A stretch of DNA of 64,000 nucleotides, from contig JADKJG010000005.1 of the NCBI GenBank assembly GCA_016722375.1, forward strand, positions 310,001 to 374,000, written 5' to 3'. This stretch comes from Bacteroidota bacterium. GTDB lineage: Bacteria > Bacteroidota > Bacteroidia > Chitinophagales > LD1. The position numbers were made by a program, and so were the translations under genes. Of this stretch, positions 8,401 through 16,147 are shown in pieces (within the stretch, counting starts at the first letter, position 1; every line of letters begins with the position of its first letter). The notes under the pieces were generated by a model. The model saw nothing but the letters and a program-made list of their open reading frames with translations. It searched no databases and was not told the DNA's origin.

Positions 8401-11363
8401 GCGCTCACGTGGGTTGCCATCACATATCCGGCAGTGGTGGGGCTTACTGTGGTATTAATAGCGATCGGACGATAATCGGTAGAGGTGCCAATCGGAAACA
8501 ATCCCAAGTAAGCGCCTGAACTACTGGTAATGGCAGAAGCAGGAAACCATCTCTTCCAAGTGCCCCCGTAAGCAATTCCGGCAGTACGGGTCAATGAGGC
8601 AGATGCATTATCCCCCAAGGTCAAAGTATTTCCGTTCAAATTAATGCCATGTCCACCCATGGTAAATAAGCTAGTAACCATAATATTGTTTGCAAGAAAC
8701 AATGTAGCCCCGGTAACCGATGCAGTTAGACTGGAAAAAGTTTCTCCGCCAACTCGAGAGATGGTTTGTATATTGGGGCTGACTGCGTTGAAGTTAGTGA
8801 TATAGGTACTCGGCACAAAAGTCCCCAAGTCTGTCCAGTTTCCTTTAATATAAATATTACCGCCCAAAGTCATCGTGGCTCCTGAGTTTATCTGGATACT
8901 ACTAAACGTTATCGCTGCATTAGAAGTGACCGTTCCGTTGCCGGTAAATGCCACAGTGCTGGGATATTTAAAAGTAAATGCAACAGAATTATTAGTAAAT
9001 CCGGCATAAAAATTAATTGTACAATTTGCTGCGGTGGTAAATATCGGGCTGGTGACTGCGCCTCCGAAATTTAGAGAGGGAGCAGAAGTGCCGTTAAAAT
9101 TCACCGTGGCCGCACCGGATACTGTTATGGTACCCGAGCCTTGCCCCATGGTTAATGAATTGGCAAAGGTCAATGTACCGGTGGTGACGCTGATTACCTC
9201 CGTAGCAACAACGGTATTGCTCATCCAGGTAATATCTCCATTTAACGTAAATGAGCCCGTAGTGACTGCTACCTTACAGGCATAAGTAGTGGTATTAACG
9301 GTGCCGGTGAAAATTAGATTCCCATTCAGGATACAAGTGCCGGTGTTTATATTCAGGTAATTGGTAACCGCTGCAGTAGCCTGATTCATGTTCAAATCTC
9401 CGTTGATGGTCAATATGGATCCTGTTCCTAATGACAACGTTCGCCCTTTGGTAAACGTAGAGAATGTCAGGTTAGTACAGGTATTGCTGTTATTCATGGT
9501 GCATACCACCGTAATAGCAGAAGCAGTGCCCATTTGAAGGGTAGTAAAGGAAGTAGAGGAGGTGCCGCTGATAGTTTGAGCGGTACCGTTTAGAAAAATG
9601 GTATCATTTGCGGCATCGAGCGTTCCTCCGTTATTAACCCAGTTCCCTGTCAGTTCAAAACTTTTATTTGTTATAAATGAAGAGCCTGAAGCAAGCGTAA
9701 AAACTCCCGCTACTTTTACATACCCTGCTCCGGCATTTAAGGTATCATTCGTGTTGAGCGTCACTTTTCCAAAAGTAATATTGGCGTTTGGAGTAATTGC
9801 CCCGTTACCGGTAAAGACTACCGTACTGGTTGAGTAGAAAGTAAGCGTGTTTGTATTGTTGGTAAAGCCTTTGGCAAAGTTGATTGTTGATCCGGCTGCG
9901 GTAGTAAATACCGGAGCCGTTGATGCGCCGCCAAAAGTAAATGAGGGTGCAGTGGTGCCGTTAAAGTTAACTACACCGGCGCCGGTTACAGATACGGTTC
10001 CGGTGCCATCACCCATCGTTACAGAACTATTAAAGATAAGACTTCCGGTGCTTACCGTAATCACTTCAGTGACTACTGCCGTATTATTCATCCAGGTGAC
10101 ATTTCCGTTCAAGGTAAAAGCTCCGCTGGTTATCCCTATTTTTCCATACTGGCTTGCGGTATTGTCCGTTCCGGTAAAAATGAGGTTTCCGCTCACCAAA
10201 CAATTTCCTGCATTCACCGATAGGGTGTTGGGATAATTACCTGTATTCTGATTGATGGTTAAATCCCCGTTAATCGTCAAGGTAACACCCGTCGAAATAG
10301 TCAGTGTTCGCGCTCGTGCAGCGCTGCTGAACGAAAGACCCGTACACGAATTATTATTGTTCATAGTGATAGCCTTGGTCGCCGCACTGCTTTCTTGTCC
10401 TATTTTGATATTTGGAAAAGTCGTTGCAGCCGAGCCGCTAATGATAACACCCGTATTAAAAGTGACCGTCTTGCCGGTAGCACTAAAAGTACCTCCATTA
10501 TTGGTCCAGGCACCGTTCACCTCTATATCTTTGCGGCAAGTAAACACAGCACCGGAAGACAGTGTAACCAGTCCACCTATAATTACCGTTCCCGCGCTAT
10601 CGTTTAGTGTGGTTCTGGCGGTTGAATTAAACACCACGGCATACAGCGTAAGGTTGGTGTTTGGTGTAATGCTGCCGGTACTTGAAAAATAGGCCGTGCC
10701 TTTAGCTGCCCAACTGGCACTAGTTGTATTCACCGTATAAGAACTTTTGAAATTCACTATACAGGCGGCATAGGTGGTTAACCTGTTATAGTTATCTGTG
10801 AAAGAGGAATTAAAATTAACCGTTCCAGCAGCATAAAATGTGATGTATTGGGTGGATGCGGATATTGTAACGGCGGGAGCAAAGGTGAGCACACCGCCTA
10901 ATCCGATTCTAAATGAATTAGTTCCGGCTGTTCCCCAGGTGCTGAAGGTACCTGAAACATTGACCACACCAGGCCCTGCATCCAGCACAATGGTGCTTGC
11001 CCTGTTGTTGGGATTGATGCGCAGATCGCCCGTTATGGTCATACCGCATCCTGCTGTAATAATTTTTAAAGTAGTAGTTCCGGAAGTCGCATCGCTGACA
11101 TCCAAATTACGACAAGTGAAAACACTATCTATCGTTACCACATTTCCACCGTGAATCACCACATCATCCCCCGAAGCCGGCACGCCGCCCGGGCTCCAGA
11201 TTGCCGAGTCACTCCAGTTGCCTGTAGCAACAGAGGTTTTAGTAACCGCATAAGTATGGGTGGAGAATAAAAGCAAGAGAAAACCAAACGTGTCTCTTAC
11301 TAATTGACTCAACCGATACCGGTACTTACTTTTTTTGGGCAATAAACATTCCTCCATAACCAT
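5439..11363 (-). CDS. Giant T9SS type A sorting-domain surface protein with internal duplication
   Basis: This is a secreted protein of about 1974 residues, rich in Thr, Ser, Asn and Gly. The N-terminus has a hydrophobic signal segment (FGFLLLLFSTHTYA) preceded by basic residues, then a TGNWSDSAIWSPGGVPASGDDVVIHG motif typical of the first strands of repetitive beta-helix adhesins of this phylum. The body is built from strand-forming repeats such as LTINGDLNMNQ, NGNLIFTGT, VNFNGTSAPS and VAFTGNGTVT. Two units of about 290 residues (roughly 250-540 and 541-830) match each other along their length. A second GNW motif opens a further region near residue 1105. The last ~85 residues (FTLYPNPTQGDIYLGI to GIYFVKISTG) are a type A sorting domain, preceded by a segment containing ALPIELVSFNA and TTALEINNDYFTLERS. 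An adhesin or matrix role is inferred; no catalytic motif is seen. Confidence 0.9.
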   Translation of the reverse strand: MVMEECLLPKKSKYRYRLSQLVRDTFGFLLLLFSTHTYAVTKTSVATGNWSDSAIWSPGGVPASGDDVVIHGGNVVTIDSVFTCRNLDVSDATSGTTTLKIITAGCGMTITGDLRINPNNRASTIVLDAGPGVVNVSGTFSTWGTAGTNSFRIGLGGVLTFAPAVTISASTQYITFYAAGTVNFNSSFTDNYNRLTTYAACIVNFKSSYTVNTTSASWAAKGTAYFSSTGSITPNTNLTLYAVVFNSTARTTLNDSAGTVIIGGLVTLSSGAVFTCRKDIEVNGAWTNNGGTFSATGKTVTFNTGVIISGSAATTFPNIKIGQESSAATKAITMNNNNSCTGLSFSSAARARTLTISTGVTLTINGDLTINQNTGNYPNTLSVNAGNCLVSGNLIFTGTDNTASQYGKIGITSGAFTLNGNVTWMNNTAVVTEVITVSTGSLIFNSSVTMGDGTGTVSVTGAGVVNFNGTTAPSFTFGGASTAPVFTTAAGSTINFAKGFTNNTNTLTFYSTSTVVFTGNGAITPNANITFGKVTLNTNDTLNAGAGYVKVAGVFTLASGSSFITNKSFELTGNWVNNGGTLDAANDTIFLNGTAQTISGTSSTSFTTLQMGTASAITVVCTMNNSNTCTNLTFSTFTKGRTLSLGTGSILTINGDLNMNQATAAVTNYLNINTGTCILNGNLIFTGTVNTTTYACKVAVTTGSFTLNGDITWMSNTVVATEVISVTTGTLTFANSLTMGQGSGTITVSGAATVNFNGTSAPSLNFGGAVTSPIFTTAANCTINFYAGFTNNSVAFTFKYPSTVAFTGNGTVTSNAAITFSSIQINSGATMTLGGNIYIKGNWTDLGTFVPSTYITNFNAVSPNIQTISRVGGETFSSLTASVTGATLFLANNIMVTSLFTMGGHGINLNGNTLTLGDNASASLTRTAGIAYGGTWKRWFPASAITSSSGAYLGLFPIGTSTDYRPIAINTTVSPTTAGYVMATHVSATSITLVTYTDNEGHNIQDISDMNSTLSTSDLAGGTYKIDMYFTGFMNAGVTTDLKLETYTGATMGSAGTSAATTGTVINPTVKRTLLTVADLNNVWVIGSKNLASTPLRQFYFSRKTGNWNDVTIGAGTWSYTPGGAGASCDCTPSGTGYAIINSGHTVTITSNASIDYIEINSGGTLKDNGTATLTVNRDIRLSGTGTFNNSSSWTITGGMYLDSTSATTSTGTITINGDLNIPAAAIYTQTSGTLNLVGDGMIDGTIVVSTATVSLSGSSTVLSGNGAFISTGTSTFNMSNNREISVGSNLTIGSAATPVTFAITGAKTMTNYGTVKIYGNLTGTVAGSTWLNAANSSLEVTGSLLTTGTLNVSSSPNTVKYSGTGSQTIKAPASTYYRLVTSNSGTKSLPANIAIDDAVTIQDSSILDMITYVLTGSADLNMTGNSELKLQRSTNGTYPGLTGDFNLSGGTVTINQTANTATLAPARYHHVKFTGSRPYDISGVANIDGNFTVQGSSTLINNMELTVGGIFTYASSATTTLNDDLHTGGITLSAGTLADGGNTISITDTAGWENNGGTYSTTGLAIFSGLVPQKIKGNTSTTFNALEINNPSGVTLSLSGSASAIVSDALILAKGLLTTTTEQKLIMLNGSTASGGSDIAYINGPMVKVGNDDFVFPIGGGGRWRRVGISEISDSLTEVTAEYFPRAYSNLTPIVPPLYNISDREYWNVSREISSDSIKLTLFWEDVIQSDGWECDHITVAHWKDNQWIDEPAKVVSGSSCNLGGKGSIQTIGYVNSFSPFTLGGYTLHALPIELVSFNAMPQNNFVQAKWTTALEINNDYFTLERSEDAVHFEEAGQVEGAGNSTTEIAYEFTDEHPFYGTSYYRLKQTDFDGQYTYSNIVSVTMKNESRFTLYPNPTQGDIYLGITHPSDKINVQIYDLNGQKVMSEIFDGETETSVQTLSIHVNHLLPPGIYFVKISTGDSNATEKMIVQ

Positions 11364-11579
11364 ACTCCAAGCCTCTTTGGGCCAACTACGTTTTTTTCCA
11401 AAAAATAAATCACCTAAAACTTACTCTGAAAATACCTGACCGTTTCTCAACAACGAGGGGTGGTTGTCAGTTAGGAAGATAGTTCAAAGAGAACCGTAAT
11501 CGGAGGGAGTATTACGGGTCTTAATACATTATACTCTAAAGGGCAATTAAGGTTTCAACATGTCGTCACTTTATTACAA

Positions 11580-11634
11580 GCTAAAACTTGTATGCGACAT
11601 AAAGAATGAAGTATCGAGCGCGCTAAAACTTGTA
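11580..11634. repeat. 13-bp direct repeat with 42-bp spacing
   Basis: GCTAAAACTTGTA occurs at 11580-11592 and 11622-11634, exactly 42 bases apart. The stretch between shares a weaker GTATCGA/GTATGCGA resemblance at the half-way phase, so this may be a short or decayed member of the 21-bp-period arrays described elsewhere in the window. That link is inference. Confidence 0.45.
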
Positions 11635-11670
11635 AACCAAAAGGTGTTCTATTAAACCCGCGCTCTATAT

Positions 11671-11697
11671 AAACTACAAAAGCCTTAAAGACTTTTG
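11671..11697. repeat. Palindromic element, copy 1 (right end missing)
   Basis: The left arm AAACTACAAAAG, then CCTTAAAGACTTTTG, matches the palindromic element at 13292 and 13655 apart from one T-to-C change. The final TAGTT of the right arm is absent, so this copy is truncated. It lies 68 bases beyond the stop of the FAD oxidoreductase gene. Confidence 0.75.
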
Positions 11698-11764
11698 CTT
11701 CCGGAGGTGGGTCACTCCTAAAGAAGATTTTTCAAAGGTTATCTAAGGACATCCGCGCAAATAA

Positions 11765-13000
11765 TTATTTGCCTCGATAATTCCTGATTTCAACGGAGAG
11801 CGCATTGTTTAGAAAGCGGAGGAAATGCTTTGCTATAAACAAAAAATCTTTAGCGGGCATCACCCTTAGCACTTCCTTTAGCGTAAAAATATTGTTCAGA
11901 TTAATAACTCCACTTTTTATCCAAGCCATATTTATCTCGTTCCGCATCCAATACTTGCTATCGTGGCCCATCTTGTTTAACCATTGAACACCTCCATCAT
12001 ATTTCGACGGCTCAAAGTTGAAGTAGTATGAAAACTTACCGATGATTCGCTGGAAGTTGATGGTTTCTTTATCTCGCAGACTCAGCGAAAGCTTTTGGAG
12101 ATGGCTTGCTCGAAGCCGGTTGGTGCGCATCAAGTGCGCAATCCCTTCGGTGAAGGGACGATGTTGTACCAATATCTCATTGAAACCCATACCAATTCCC
12201 GGCGGAGTCAACATGCCCGCTTCGCCAAAAAACACCACATGATCCAAAGCATAGCGTTTCAATTCTCCCGAAATTATTTTTCCTTCTATCAGCCTTTGCT
12301 TCTTCGCATTGGGAAAATATTTTTCGCGCGCCATCTCAAAACTCTGCTTCAGCTTTGAACTATCGCCCACTTCATTTTCAACATTCACGAAGACATAAAA
12401 GTTCACTTCCGTCGCCGAGGTGGGATGTATCCCAACATACGTGTTGATCTCATCATTCAAAGGCGCAAAGTGAATCTGATCCGCATTCACATTCTCGGCC
12501 AAAAGCGAATATCCATAACACACCCACGAATTGATATGTTTCACGAGCCGATGTTTGCGCAAAATAGGCGAACCAATTCCCGTACAATCAATCAGCAACC
12601 GGGCGCGTATATGCTGCTTATCTGCGTGAACCACCACCCCATCCTTATCCGAAGAACACGACACCAGCTTCATCCGCTTTATCTCCCCCTTATTATCCAA
12701 TATTCGCTTTTGCCATATTTCAAATACCGCCTTCTCATCCACCACAATGCAATCATCCTTCATCTCGTGCCGATGGTTCGGCGACTCATATATTAACGAC
12801 GAACAACGATTCGCAATTGCCTCTTCCAATCCATAAGTAATCATCCGATCCTCATAACTATACCAAGTAGCCCCCGGAATAGCAGAAAGGCGACGATCAA
12901 ACACCAACACCTTAAAATCCTTACTCAATTCAGCCGCAACCGACAGCCCCGCCGGCCCCGCGCCAGCTACTACAACATCATAATCATACTTCGCTTCCAT
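11765..13000 (-). CDS. FAD-dependent oxidoreductase, lycopene cyclase-like
   Basis: This 411-residue flavoprotein has an N-terminal dinucleotide-binding motif VVVAGAGPAGLSVAAEL (residues ~9-25), followed by VLVFDRR as the second strand. A second FAD motif is YALDHVVFFGEAGMLTPPGIGMGFNEIL (about 255-282; it is read here in overlapping halves VVFFGEAGMLTPP and GIGMGFNEIL). The layout and length fit the lycopene cyclase / geranylgeranyl reductase group, which act on isoprenoid chains. Carotenoid cyclisation is plausible for this phylum, but no other carotenoid gene lies in the window, so the substrate is inferred. The gene is flanked on both sides by palindromic repeats and stands alone. Confidence 0.7.
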   Translation of the reverse strand: MEAKYDYDVVVAGAGPAGLSVAAELSKDFKVLVFDRRLSAIPGATWYSYEDRMITYGLEEAIANRCSSLIYESPNHRHEMKDDCIVVDEKAVFEIWQKRILDNKGEIKRMKLVSCSSDKDGVVVHADKQHIRARLLIDCTGIGSPILRKHRLVKHINSWVCYGYSLLAENVNADQIHFAPLNDEINTYVGIHPTSATEVNFYVFVNVENEVGDSSKLKQSFEMAREKYFPNAKKQRLIEGKIISGELKRYALDHVVFFGEAGMLTPPGIGMGFNEILVQHRPFTEGIAHLMRTNRLRASHLQKLSLSLRDKETINFQRIIGKFSYYFNFEPSKYDGGVQWLNKMGHDSKYWMRNEINMAWIKSGVINLNNIFTLKEVLRVMPAKDFLFIAKHFLRFLNNALSVEIRNYRGK

Positions 13001-13155
13001 ATAAAAAATTAAACCCGCTGAGATTGAAAATCAACGAGGCGCAATATTAAAATTGAAAACCAATCCATTCTATGATTTGAATCAGAGACCCGCCGAGCAT
13101 GGCGGCCTAAACGCACCACATTAAACCTCGCCTGCGCAATAAAATTAATGAGGAT

Positions 13156-13241
13156 GGCGGCAGCCGGGCTTTCGCCTATATCTTTTTCTTAACTCTAAAA
13201 TATTTTGGAAAGAAAAAGGATGCCGGCTCTATCCCTGCCGC
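13156..13241. repeat. Long imperfect inverted repeat (hairpin element)
   Basis: The left arm holds CGGCAGCCGGGC and then CTTTTTCTT. The right arm holds AAGAAAAAGG, GCCGGCT and CCCTGCCG in mirrored order. The centre is AT-rich. The whole could fold into an extended interrupted hairpin. Its look (CCGGGCTTTCG, then an AAAAAGGAT-GCCG segment) resembles intergenic repeats I associate with genomes of this phylum, but I cannot search to confirm this. Confidence 0.55.
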
Positions 13242-13291
13242 GGGCTTAGCGCTTCTTTAAACAGATTGTCTTTGAGAAACTTTTAATTTAT

Positions 13292-13323
13292 AAACTACAA
13301 AAGTCTTAAAGACTTTTGTAGTT
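13292..13323. repeat. Palindromic element, copy 2
   Basis: The arms AACTACAAAAGTCTT and AAGACTTTTGTAGTT are perfect reverse complements of 15 bases separated by one A. The same element recurs at 13655 and, truncated, at 11671. No transposase or target-site duplication is visible. Confidence 0.85.
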
Positions 13324-13481
13324 GAACTCCGCGACATAGACTGTAACCATAACTGTTCAGAACCTTATATAATGTTATGTAGTACTGGTTGCTTGACCCG
13401 TAGGGCCAAAGCCTTTGACAGGAAGATTTCAATCATACTAAGCTAAGCCCTATCGCGGCGACCGATTGTTTCGTATCGTAC

Positions 13482-13545
13482 GTTCCTACGGAACTTAAAT
13501 GAGCTGCGACTTATTTACTACCAAACATATAGCTCCTACGGAGCT
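13482..13545. repeat. Pair of TCCTACGGA palindromes
   Basis: GTTCCTACGGAAC (13482-13494) and AGCTCCTACGGAGCT (13531-13545) are related palindromes whose outer bases change in a complementary way (GT..AC against GC..GC). Both are followed by similar bases, CTTAAAT and CTAAAAT counted from the last C of each palindrome. They look like two copies of a short intergenic repeat. Confidence 0.65.
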
Positions 13546-13654
13546 AAAATACACAGACAGCATTTGTTTTGTCATCTTCCCAATACCTTATCATGTCTTA
13601 CTCTCCGAAATTGTTCTGGTTGGCGCTTCGGTTGCCGGGCTTGCGTAGAAATAG

Positions 13655-13687
13655 AAACTACAAAAGTCTTTAAGACTTTTGTAGTTT
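13655..13687. repeat. Palindromic element, copy 3
   Basis: This is a perfect 33-bp palindrome with 16-base arms (AAACTACAAAAGTCTT and its complement) around a single T. It is the most complete of the three copies and lies 43 bases before the 21-bp-period array at 13730. Confidence 0.85.
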
Positions 13688-13729
13688 ACTCACCTTCCAG
13701 CCATTCCCTTCCGCCTTTCTCCTATAGAA

Positions 13730-13855
13730 ATGACCTTTTTTAACCAACATCCGACCTTTTTATATTCAAAAATGACCTTTTATAATTTATAACCGACCTT
13801 ATCTAATAAAAATCCGACCTTCTACTGGCTCAAAATGACCTTATGTTTTCCAAAA
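13730..13855. repeat. 21-bp-period array A (six units)
   Basis: The hexamer GACCTT occurs at 13732, 13753, 13774, 13795, 13816 and 13837, always 21 bases apart. The two bases before it are TG/AT-type in units 1, 3 and 6 (ATGACCTT) and CCGACCTT in units 2, 4 and 5. The remaining 13 bases per unit are variable and AT-rich. A degenerate CCGCCTTT unit may precede it near 13711. The last 34 bases lie inside the 3' end of the neighbouring minus-strand gene, so at least one unit is translated. No spacers or associated protein gene are present. Confidence 0.85.
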
Positions 13856-14763
13856 TCATTCATAGATGTATTAAAAACGGTCAAACTGCTGTATCCTCGA
13901 GGCAGCTTCACCTCCGTTTCGGGAGGAACTATCAAAGGCACGGAAGCCCCCTTCTTTCCTCCATACAAATGTAGTTCAGTTGCTCCCAAATTCTTGAACA
14001 AAGAACCCCGTATCACCGACCGCACCCTTCGTTTCATTTTCGGGCGCAGCCTCGTGGTTCGCTCGTGGTGCTTTTTCGGGCTGCTATTCACCACAAAACC
14101 CCAATCTCCGAGCGCCTGTGTATTGCCCGTGAATAATTTTTTCAAATAATTGGCCACGCCGCGCAACTCGCCCACCACCGGTTTCCATATTTTATTCCGA
14201 AGCTCCGTTTCCTGTTCCTCGTTCTTGGCCGCCTTCATAAAATCTTCGTGCCTATCCAGCGCTTCGCCCACCAAAACACTATCAGCCGCCATATCTATGC
14301 CATGCAAATCCAGATATACCTGCAAGGGACGGCTGCCCACCGGATAGGTTTCATGCTTCGTCTTAAAATTAGCAAACACCACCGCCCGTTTCTCGATAGA
14401 TGCCGGATAAACGATGCGCCCTTTGCCATTCACCGTAATTCCCCAGTTTCCCAATTCGTGTACATTATCCGAAAAAAGATTTTTCAGAAATTGCACCTCG
14501 GCGCGCAAGCGTTTCATCACGGGTCCAAACTTCACGTCGCGCAGTTCCCGGTTCTTTTCTTTTTCGCTTTGGCATGTCTGACGGCTTTCGTCACGTGCCA
14601 ACGCCGCCGTAGCGATAGCGGCCAATACATTCAGGTCAATTTCCTGCTGCAAAAGATAAGGAAGCAACACACTGGCGGGGCCATCCAAATCATGCTTTGC
14701 CTTTATGTTCTTCAATAAAGTCAATTGCTCTAAAAATCGGTTTGGCGTGATGACCCGGCTCAT
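13822..14763 (-). CDS. Uncharacterised protein with an internal duplication
   Basis: This 313-residue protein is of no family I can name. Two copies of a ~50-residue module are visible: GPVMKRLRAEVQFLKNLF..LGNWGITV near residues 80-115 and KPVVGELRGVANYLKKLF..LGDWGFVV near 195-230. Each is preceded by a charged helix rich in E, K and R. The last ~90 residues are more strand-like (SLFKNLGATELHLYGG, VPLIVPPETEVKLP). No signal peptide or membrane segment is seen, so it is probably cytoplasmic. The gene stands alone. Its 3' end overlaps array A. The function is unknown. Confidence 0.7.
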   Translation of the reverse strand: MSRVITPNRFLEQLTLLKNIKAKHDLDGPASVLLPYLLQQEIDLNVLAAIATAALARDESRQTCQSEKEKNRELRDVKFGPVMKRLRAEVQFLKNLFSDNVHELGNWGITVNGKGRIVYPASIEKRAVVFANFKTKHETYPVGSRPLQVYLDLHGIDMAADSVLVGEALDRHEDFMKAAKNEEQETELRNKIWKPVVGELRGVANYLKKLFTGNTQALGDWGFVVNSSPKKHHERTTRLRPKMKRRVRSVIRGSLFKNLGATELHLYGGKKGASVPLIVPPETEVKLPRGYSSLTVFNTSMNDFGKHKVILSQ

Positions 14764-15011
14764 ATCAAATATGGTTTTTAGCGAAAGCAGGGCTAAAATA
14801 AAAAGAAATATTTTTTCGCGCTACACACAACGGAACTTGTATCAACCCCGTCTTGACTTGTATATTTGCTAAGCGATTAAATAAGAAGCCGAAAATCGAA
14901 ACATTTAGTCCTGTTTTTCGCTAAAAGAATACAGAATAGTTATCCTCGTTGAAAGGAAAATTTGGTAAAATCAAAAAGTTTTTACTTTAGACCGTCAATT
15001 AAAACCGGAGA

Positions 15012-16082
15012 ATGAAAAGAATTATACCCACGCTGCTATTGTCACTGACGCTTTTCTGCGCCTCAGCACAGGACCCGCACTTATCGCAATTCTATATGGC
15101 ACCCATGTATTTGAACCCGGCATTGACGGGGGCTTTTGATGGCTGCTATCGTTTAACAGGATTATTCCGCAGCCAATGGGGCTCGGTGTTGCGCAGCGAG
15201 CAGGTGCCGATGTATCGCACCTATACCTTCTCTGCCGATTTCCGCACCAACCGCGGCTTTGGAAAGAAAGATGCCTTTGGTTTTGGCGCTCATTTCTTGA
15301 GCGATAAAGCCGGTGAATCCCGCTTTGGTTATACCATCGGAGGTTTGGGTCTGGCTTATCATAAATCATTAAACAGTAAAGGCACCAACTATCTGGCACT
15401 GGGATTCAGTTCACAGATTTTTTATCAAAGCATTGACTATTCCCGATTACAATTTGGCAGTCAGTGGGATGGAAACAGCTACAATGCCTTGTTGCCTACC
15501 AACGAATTTTTGGTGGATAACAACAAACTGTATTGGGACGTGAACGCCGGTTTGCTTTGGTACATGAAATTGAGCAAAAGGACGAATGTGTATTTAGGAG
15601 CTTCGGCATATCACATCAACCGTCCGAACATTTCTTTTCTCGGCGACCGCAATGTTCGCCTCAACATGAAATTTGCCGGTCACGGAGGAATTATTTTTCC
15701 GATAAAAGGAAGATTTGATCTACAGCCGAAATTTATCTTCATGATGCAGGGAAAATCTATGGAGTTGATGATTGCTACCGATGTTCGCGTACTCTTTGAA
15801 GAAAGAGAACCGAATGGAGCAGCCTTCCGTTTTGGCGCGATGATGCGCTTGGTGGGCGGCGACGCAAGTGCCCCTTGGAAAGACAAAGCTATCAATGCAG
15901 AATCCGTAGTGCTGACTGCCGGAGTAGATTGGTTAGGTTTTAATTTGGGATTAGGTTATGATATTAACGTCTCTAAACTAATCAGCGGCACTCGTTCTTA
16001 CGGTGGATTTGAAATCGGCCTTACCTATATTGGCAAATGCAAGAAGAGAGGACCTTCGACCATCTACTGTCCAAAGTTTTAG
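15012..16082 (+). CDS. PorP/SprF family type IX secretion system membrane protein
   Basis: This is an outer-membrane beta-barrel protein of 356 residues. It has a signal peptide (MKRIIPTLLLSLTLFCASAQ) followed directly by the family hallmark QDPHLSQFYMAPMYLNPALTG (the last stretch split here as DPHLSQFYMAP and MYLNPALTG). Later strands (FGFGAHFLSDKAGES, VYLGASAYHINRPN, FNLGLGYDINVS) are typical of PorP/SprF. Family members anchor or help export type B cargo and gliding adhesins. They usually sit beside such a cargo gene, but here the gene is single, with a terminator directly behind it. A GGAG ribosome site lies 4 bases before the ATG. Confidence 0.92.
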   Translation: MKRIIPTLLLSLTLFCASAQDPHLSQFYMAPMYLNPALTGAFDGCYRLTGLFRSQWGSVLRSEQVPMYRTYTFSADFRTNRGFGKKDAFGFGAHFLSDKAGESRFGYTIGGLGLAYHKSLNSKGTNYLALGFSSQIFYQSIDYSRLQFGSQWDGNSYNALLPTNEFLVDNNKLYWDVNAGLLWYMKLSKRTNVYLGASAYHINRPNISFLGDRNVRLNMKFAGHGGIIFPIKGRFDLQPKFIFMMQGKSMELMIATDVRVLFEEREPNGAAFRFGAMMRLVGGDASAPWKDKAINAESVVLTAGVDWLGFNLGLGYDINVSKLISGTRSYGGFEIGLTYIGKCKKRGPSTIYCPKF

Positions 16083-16103
16083 TTAAATAAAATAAACAGA
16101 TAG

Positions 16104-16130
16104 AAGGGCGTCCCAAGGGGTGCCCTTTTT
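16104..16130 (+). terminator. Rho-independent terminator after the PorP/SprF gene
   Basis: The stem AAGGGC / GCCCTT encloses a 12-base loop containing CCCAAGGGG and is followed by a run of T. It lies about 20 bases after the stop codon. Confidence 0.75.
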
Positions 16131-16147
16131 TTATTTACGTTCGCGAT

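Larger units (their letters stand above)
11364..11764. other. Intergenic region with short repeats
   Basis: This 400-base spacer lies between the start of the giant surface-protein gene and the end of the lycopene-cyclase-like gene. It contains a pair of direct repeats and one copy of a palindromic element, which are listed separately. I see no open frame with protein-like character. Confidence 0.5.
13001..13821. other. Repeat-rich intergenic region of 0.8 kb
   Basis: This spacer holds at least four unrelated repeat types: a long imperfect inverted repeat, two copies of a 33-bp palindrome, two short TCCTACGGA palindromes, and most of a 21-bp-period array. No coding frame is convincing. The density of palindromes suggests a region tolerant of repeat insertion. 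Confidence 0.6.

Noticed and set aside
6259..11154. Many plus-strand open frames of 60-146 codons opposite the giant surface protein
   Set aside because: They mirror the repetitive Thr/Gly-rich codons of the minus-strand gene and have no independent motifs or start signals.
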